A DNA stretch of 8,847 nt, from assembly GCA_011065005.1 (NCBI GenBank), contig JAAKFP010000075.1, positions 1-8,847 of the forward strand, in the 5' to 3' direction. Made by a program: the position numbers and the translations under genes. This DNA is from Chlamydiota bacterium (GTDB taxonomy: Bacteria > Chlamydiota > Chlamydiia > Chlamydiales > Waddliaceae). Positions 5,557 to 8,847 of the stretch are shown here, piece by piece; the first letter of the stretch is position 1, and the number at the start of each line of letters is the position of its first letter. Below the pieces are notes generated by a model. The model was not told the origin of the DNA. It worked only from the letters and a program-made list of their open reading frames with translations, and did no database searches.

Positions 5557-7188
5557 ATGGCATCAAGCCCTGTAAGTCCTGAATCCCATCTCATTGGGAA
5601 TTTAAGTGTAGCCACTTCTGATGTCTATTATGCTACCCACGGTGGCTTGTTCAAACCAAATTACCATGAGCTACTAATCGATTTACATTTTCTTCGAGGC
5701 AAAGATGTTATGTTGCCTCGTTCTTATCAAACTTCTATTTTAACTCCTTTTATTAATTTCCTCGAAAATAACGAGGGACTTTTTAATAAACTCTTTCATG
5801 AAAGTGAAGAAAAATTAAACCTTAAAGAAGGATACCTAAAGAGAGGGCTTAGAGAAGTAGCTGAAGGTCTCCTGCAACGAAATCATGAGTTGAAATATTA
5901 CAGATCTGCATTTAGAGATTTAAATGCACTTCAAGCTGTTGTCACTACAATTTTTCAAGATGTTTGGGCGAGCGACATTTCTCCACGAACTTCAAAGGTT
6001 TTACCTCCTCTTGCAAAATGGGGATATAAAAGCCCACATGCTTTTCCTCCATTTTCTTTTCCTTTTACGGAAATGAAAATCCCTGTTGGTATTGTTAATT
6101 TTCCAGCTGAGTATCGAAAGGGAGGGTTGTTGGCATGGGTATCTCTTGGGCATGAAGTAGCGGGACATCATTTTTTACGTTATATTGATGGCCTAGTTTC
6201 AGACCTTAGAAGCGTAGTAGCCGATGCCTTCAAGAACAAAGAAAAAGACCCTTTAGTAAAAGATTTAGGAGATTACTGGTGTGCATGTGTAGAAGAGACA
6301 GTGTGTGACGTGTTAGGAGTATTGAATACGGGACCTTCTTTTGGAATTGGACTGCTCGGATACCTTAGAGCGGTTCGAGGGGGACAACTTAAATCTTCAG
6401 GCACAAAGTTTTCCACTGAAAAAGGGTCATCGATGAACTCTCTACTCTTGCATAGTAAGAAAACTAATCAAATATTCGTTAAAACCTTGAGTGATAGTGT
6501 GATTTTGGAAGGTACAGAAGGGCTTTTCGGATATCTAGGACCAGAAAATTCACATCCCTTAAAATATCAAAAATATAAATCTTCTGACAAACATCCTGTT
6601 GATATTCTCAGATTTTTTGTGATCACCTCTGTCATTAGTATACTTGATAGTAGCTCATGTTGGATCAAATTAATTGAGGATGAAGTTAGTAAGGATCTCG
6701 GTATAAAAAATCAAATTACATTAATGCAATTAAATGAAAAATCACACCCGATTGTCATCAATTCTATTGATATCCCTATTGAAGTAGCCAAACGATCTGT
6801 TCAAGTTGTTGTCGAAGCGTTGATGTCCTCCCCTTTGAAACATTTGGAAGGTAAAAAGCTTACAGATATTTTCTCTTGGACGGAAAAAGATGAGATACTG
6901 GTGGAAAAGATCAAAGAGATCATTAACGATCCTAAATTTGAAAAGCTTCCCGACCTTGCGAGCACTAAGTCTATTGCTCGGCACGTTATTGCCGCATCAG
7001 TCTTGAGTTCTGTCCAACAACGTGATGAAGTGGAAGGTACCAACCCGATCCATGCTGTTGAGACGATTTTTCATAACATGAAAACATCGTTAGTAGATAT
7101 TTTCGAACGGGATCCTACTTGGCATCAAAACCAACATATGCGTACAGTTTATCACCCACCTTCTGAAATAGAAGATGACGACGAATAG
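5557..7188 (+). CDS. Putative zinc metallopeptidase, gluzincin-like, with an HExxxH motif
   Basis: I do not recognise a named family. The 543-residue product contains HEVAGHH at 199-205, then EETVCD at 246-251 followed by a GP pair (259-260), and KHPVDILR at 345-352. HExxH-like plus downstream EExx[AC][DE] is the zinc-ligand layout of gluzincins. Here two residues become three between HE and H (HExxxH), a spacing known from dipeptidyl peptidase III (M49: HELLGH with EECRAE). The predicted ligands are H199, H204 and E246 or E247, with E200 as general base. The rest does not look like M49, so a separate family is likely. No signal peptide or convincing membrane helix is visible, and the C-terminus is acidic (EIEDDDE). 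GGAGG precedes ATG 5557, 32 bases after the second small gene. Base composition is low: 16 G+C in 5701-5760 against 25 in 3121-3180 within dnaK. Catalysis is inferred only; the protein could also be a degenerate zincin used for binding. Confidence 0.85.
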   Translation: MASSPVSPESHLIGNLSVATSDVYYATHGGLFKPNYHELLIDLHFLRGKDVMLPRSYQTSILTPFINFLENNEGLFNKLFHESEEKLNLKEGYLKRGLREVAEGLLQRNHELKYYRSAFRDLNALQAVVTTIFQDVWASDISPRTSKVLPPLAKWGYKSPHAFPPFSFPFTEMKIPVGIVNFPAEYRKGGLLAWVSLGHEVAGHHFLRYIDGLVSDLRSVVADAFKNKEKDPLVKDLGDYWCACVEETVCDVLGVLNTGPSFGIGLLGYLRAVRGGQLKSSGTKFSTEKGSSMNSLLLHSKKTNQIFVKTLSDSVILEGTEGLFGYLGPENSHPLKYQKYKSSDKHPVDILRFFVITSVISILDSSSCWIKLIEDEVSKDLGIKNQITLMQLNEKSHPIVINSIDIPIEVAKRSVQVVVEALMSSPLKHLEGKKLTDIFSWTEKDEILVEKIKEIINDPKFEKLPDLASTKSIARHVIAASVLSSVQQRDEVEGTNPIHAVETIFHNMKTSLVDIFERDPTWHQNQHMRTVYHPPSEIEDDDE

Positions 7189-7424
7189 ATTCTATTAATG
7201 AAGATATCTATATAATAGCACAAATTGCCGACTGTCTCGTCCAATTTTTTGACTCGATTAATTTTCATTGCAACAGACTCAATATTGCCTTCGAATTCGA
7301 ATGAAGGCCGGGCATCCTTGTTTTCCTCAAAGGGGCCGGAAACTCTAGGAAATAGAACAATGTCCGGACTAGCTAGATGAGGTGGCCAGACACCCCAATC
7401 GACTCCAGCTGAAGAAACCCATTT
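7155..7424 (-). other. Open-frame continuation of the LVIVD gene beyond its stop codon
   Basis: Directly after the TAA of the LVIVD frame (7425-7427, minus strand) the same frame stays open for 90 codons until TGA at 7152-7154. The translation looks protein-like, for example WGVWPPHLASPDIVLFP, then FEENKDARPSFEFEGNIESV, then MKINRVKKLDETVGNL. There is no ATG with a ribosome binding site at its front. The last 11 or so codons run antisense over the end of the metallopeptidase-like gene and are probably not genuine. It may be the original C-terminal part of the LVIVD protein cut off by a nonsense mutation, or the remnant of another gene. On the plus strand 7189-7424 shows no gene and no clear terminator, only the palindrome TTCGAATTCGAA (7290-7301). 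Confidence 0.4.
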
Positions 7425-8591
7425 TTAGATAAGAGAATCGCACATCACAGCTCCGGCCCCTTCTCCTGACTGTATGTCAGAGCCACCAGCAGTGACTTGG
7501 TGCTTTGTTGTTGTCTTTATCGGCAATGAACCCGCGTTTGAAGGCAGGCTTGTAGTACTGTTACTGATTGAAGAAGAGATTGAAGTGTTGCTGCCGCTGC
7601 TGCTTCTCGTAAAACAAGTTAAGTCGAGGATCTGAAGACCTGAAGTATAATCCGCTACATAAGCATAATCGCCTGAAACATAGACACCAAAAGCCCTGCC
7701 AGGAGTATCATAGAAACCAGCAAGCATTGGATTGGTTTTATTGCTTACATCGATGATCTGAAGACCTAAATAATCATATGCCATATAGGCATAATTGCCT
7801 AAAACGGCGACGCCACCATCGTGAGGCATACCATAGGAGCCAGCAAGTGTTGGATTAGCGACATTGCTTACATCGATGATCTGAAAGCCTGAGATATTAG
7901 AACCCGCCATAAAGGCATAATTGCCGGAAACAGCGACTCCACCATATAAGTTAGGCGTATTATAGAAACCTGCAAGCGTTGGATTAGTTACATTCCTCAC
8001 ATCGATGATCTGAAGACCGTACGTATCCGCTACATAGGCATAATTGCCTGAAACGGCGACGTCACGGGCTGTGCTGGGCGTATTATAACTTCCCATAAAT
8101 TGAGGACACAAGGACTGTCCCATCACAGGCTCGGGCAGAAACATCATGCCCGCTAACAATGCACTAGGAATAGCTCCACCCTCTTGTCTACTCACGACAG
8201 CTAGTGCCGACATTTGAAAAATAAGGGCTGCTTTGAATGCAGCTGGTCCTAGCGTCCCCTTCATCATAGTGATTGCATCGGAGATAGGATTTTGGCCAGA
8301 AATCTGATTCCAGGAACTACCAGTTGACAGCAGCAAACCTCCAATGACACAAGCTGCAATACCTTTTCCCCAAGAAATGCATCCTGGGACATGAGAAGTA
8401 GATGTGGACAGATTAGGACCTTCCAACTTCAAGTTATTTGCTAGATAGCTTAAATCTTCATGTTTGACATCTACATAATGACTACCGAACAGCCCTGTTT
8501 TGAAATGAATATAAGAGATTTTGTTGTTCTCTTCAAGCGTCGCTTTGCGTAGTGTACAACCGGGTAACCAGTCACTGATCATCTGATTCAA
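7425..8591 (-). CDS. LVIVD beta-propeller-repeat protein, possibly the core of a disrupted gene
   Basis: The frame gives 388 residues from TTG 8591, or 385 from ATG 8582. Neither start has a good ribosome binding site. Residues 1-70 are soluble-looking. Residues 75-93 (with AACVIGGLLL), 118-134 and 140-153 are hydrophobic, and the last resembles a signal-type segment before VMGQSLCP, so the repeats may be exported. Four LVIVD-type repeats of 41-43 residues follow (about 166-325), each with V.GNYAYVAD, GLQIIDVSN and NPTLAG elements. A Ser/Thr-rich tail (329-362) and a Gly-rich end close it. LVIVD repeats form beta-propeller blades, often on surface proteins; four blades are fewer than a closed propeller usually needs. 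The frame is open both before (to TGA 8625-8627) and after (90 codons) its stops, so this may be a pseudogene fragment. It converges on the metallopeptidase-like gene. No enzymatic role is evident. Confidence 0.7.
   Translation of the reverse strand: MNQMISDWLPGCTLRKATLEENNKISYIHFKTGLFGSHYVDVKHEDLSYLANNLKLEGPNLSTSTSHVPGCISWGKGIAACVIGGLLLSTGSSWNQISGQNPISDAITMMKGTLGPAAFKAALIFQMSALAVVSRQEGGAIPSALLAGMMFLPEPVMGQSLCPQFMGSYNTPSTARDVAVSGNYAYVADTYGLQIIDVRNVTNPTLAGFYNTPNLYGGVAVSGNYAFMAGSNISGFQIIDVSNVANPTLAGSYGMPHDGGVAVLGNYAYMAYDYLGLQIIDVSNKTNPMLAGFYDTPGRAFGVYVSGDYAYVADYTSGLQILDLTCFTRSSSGSNTSISSSISNSTTSLPSNAGSLPIKTTTKHQVTAGGSDIQSGEGAGAVMCDSLI
7617..8096 (-). repeat. Four tandem LVIVD coding repeats, 123-129 bp period
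   Basis: The blade units recur at DNA level as well. ACATCGATGATCTGA on the plus strand starts at 7747, 7870 and 7999, a period of 123 and 129 bases, and a diverged fourth unit lies near 7630. The close similarity points to recent duplication or homogenisation, and it makes the array prone to recombination that changes blade number. Confidence 0.8.
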
Positions 8592-8609
8592 TACTCTTGT
8601 AGCCGATTG

Positions 8610-8636
8610 GGTTGTCCCTAACTGTCAAGGACAACC
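8610..8636. repeat. 8-bp inverted repeat enclosing the TGA stop of the upstream small ORF
   Basis: GGTTGTCC (8610-8617) and GGACAACC (8629-8636) are perfect inverted repeats with an 11-base spacer. On the minus strand the TGA stop (8627-8625) falls in the loop. No run of U follows on either strand, so it is not an intrinsic terminator. A TTGACA also lies in the loop on the minus strand, but no matching -10 box follows at 16-18 bases. Confidence 0.5.
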
Positions 8637-8726
8637 ATGCTTGGAAAAGATATGGTCGGTTGTGGGCAATTCTGATGTCCAAAATGATCCCATGTATTTC
8701 GTGATTGAAGGTAGTGAATAACTCAT
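8625..8726 (-). pseudogene. 33-codon ORF in frame with the LVIVD gene; likely its true start, cut by TGA
   Basis: Read on the minus strand, ATG 8726 follows a good purine-rich ribosome binding site (GAGAGGAAG, 6 bases before). The frame reads MSYSLPSITKYMGSFWTSEL and so on to GCP, then TGA at 8627-8625. The next 11 sense codons (QLGTTQSATRV) lead in the same frame into the LVIVD ORF at TTG 8591. Since the LVIVD ORF lacks a good start of its own, the simplest reading is that translation began here and a nonsense change interrupted it. TGA may derive from TGG (Trp). A leader peptide, a sequencing error or UGA readthrough are alternatives. Confidence 0.5.
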
Positions 8727-8742
8727 GTAGTCTTCCTCTCTT

Positions 8743-8760
8743 ATTTAAAACATTTAAAAC
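8743..8760. repeat. Perfect tandem 9-mer ATTTAAAAC in the LVIVD upstream region
   Basis: ATTTAAAAC occurs twice without a gap. It lies 17 to 34 bases upstream of ATG 8726. A weak minus-strand promoter could overlap it: -35 TTGATC (8773-8768), a 17-base spacer, and -10 TTTTAA (8750-8745). The AT-rich repeat may be part of that promoter or a regulator site; the promoter match is poor. Confidence 0.4.
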
Positions 8761-8769
8761 AATTTTTGA

Positions 8770-8847
8770 TCAAGTACACATTAACATGATCATTTCTTTT
8801 AGGTCATTTTTTCTATGAGCCGTCAATTTGAAGGTTGGCCAGGATTC
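8770..8847 (-). CDS. Possible C-terminal tail of an upstream minus-strand gene (partial)
   Basis: From the right edge one minus-strand frame is open for 25 codons (ESWPTFKLTAHR, then KNDLKEMIMLMCT) and ends in TGA at 8772-8770. The other two minus frames stop earlier. The stretch is too short to identify a product, and an open frame of this length can occur by chance. A rival reading on the plus strand is ATG at 8815 (MSRQFEGWPGF...), but it has only a weak ribosome binding site. Confidence 0.25.
   Translation of the reverse strand, partial: ESWPTFKLTAHRKNDLKEMIMLMCT

Noticed and set aside
7281..7325. Candidate terminator between the convergent genes (AAGG/CCTT stem followed by GTTTT, and the palindrome TTCGAATTCGAA)
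   Set aside because: The stem is only four base pairs, and the palindrome has no loop and no adjacent U-tract, so neither makes a convincing intrinsic terminator.
8610..8636. Possible selenocysteine insertion at TGA 8625-8627
   Set aside because: A bacterial SECIS hairpin lies just after the UGA with a defined apical loop. Here the UGA itself is in the loop, and no selenoprotein family or selenocysteine genes are in view.

Overview
The window looks like part of a chromosome from a chlamydia-like bacterium (order Chlamydiales, probably one of the amoeba-associated families), although no single marker proves this. The case rests on the hrcA-grpE-dnaK order without dnaJ, an HrcA with a long C-terminal extension and an ATIRNYF recognition helix, a CIRCE operator beside a near-consensus sigma70-type promoter, and a 660-residue DnaK.

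Layout. Positions 2-277 hold the last 91 codons of a plus-strand gene, possibly an NAD-specific glutamate dehydrogenase. Positions 278-565 are non-coding and contain a long imperfect inverted repeat built from CGCGAAGGA-like units. A CIRCE element (566-592) and a promoter (599-628) lead into hrcA (658-1824), grpE (1836-2417) and dnaK (2448-4430), which end at a strong intrinsic terminator (4435-4461). This is the HrcA-autoregulated heat-shock operon: HrcA represses, DnaK folds proteins, and GrpE exchanges its nucleotide.

The accessory part begins after the terminator. A perfect 8+8 bp dyad (4634-4654) overlaps the -35 box of a clear promoter (4643-4672). The promoter drives three same-strand genes with gaps of 27 and 32 bases: two related small proteins of 128 and 133 residues (4709-5095, 5123-5524) and a 543-residue protein (5557-7188). 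The large protein carries HEVAGH followed by EETVCD, the zinc-site pattern of a gluzincin metallopeptidase with the rare HExxxH spacing. The cassette is AT-richer than the heat-shock operon. I do not recognise it as a described system, and it is the best candidate here for something new.

On the minus strand, converging on the cassette, lies an LVIVD-repeat (beta-propeller type) gene. The callable open frame is 7425-8591, but the same frame is open on both sides of it. Upstream is a 33-codon ORF with a good ribosome binding site that ends in TGA (8625-8627). Downstream, 90 more codons follow the TAA (7425-7427). A longer gene broken by two stop codons is a strong possibility. The right edge holds only AT-rich upstream sequence and a possible 25-codon gene tail on the minus strand.
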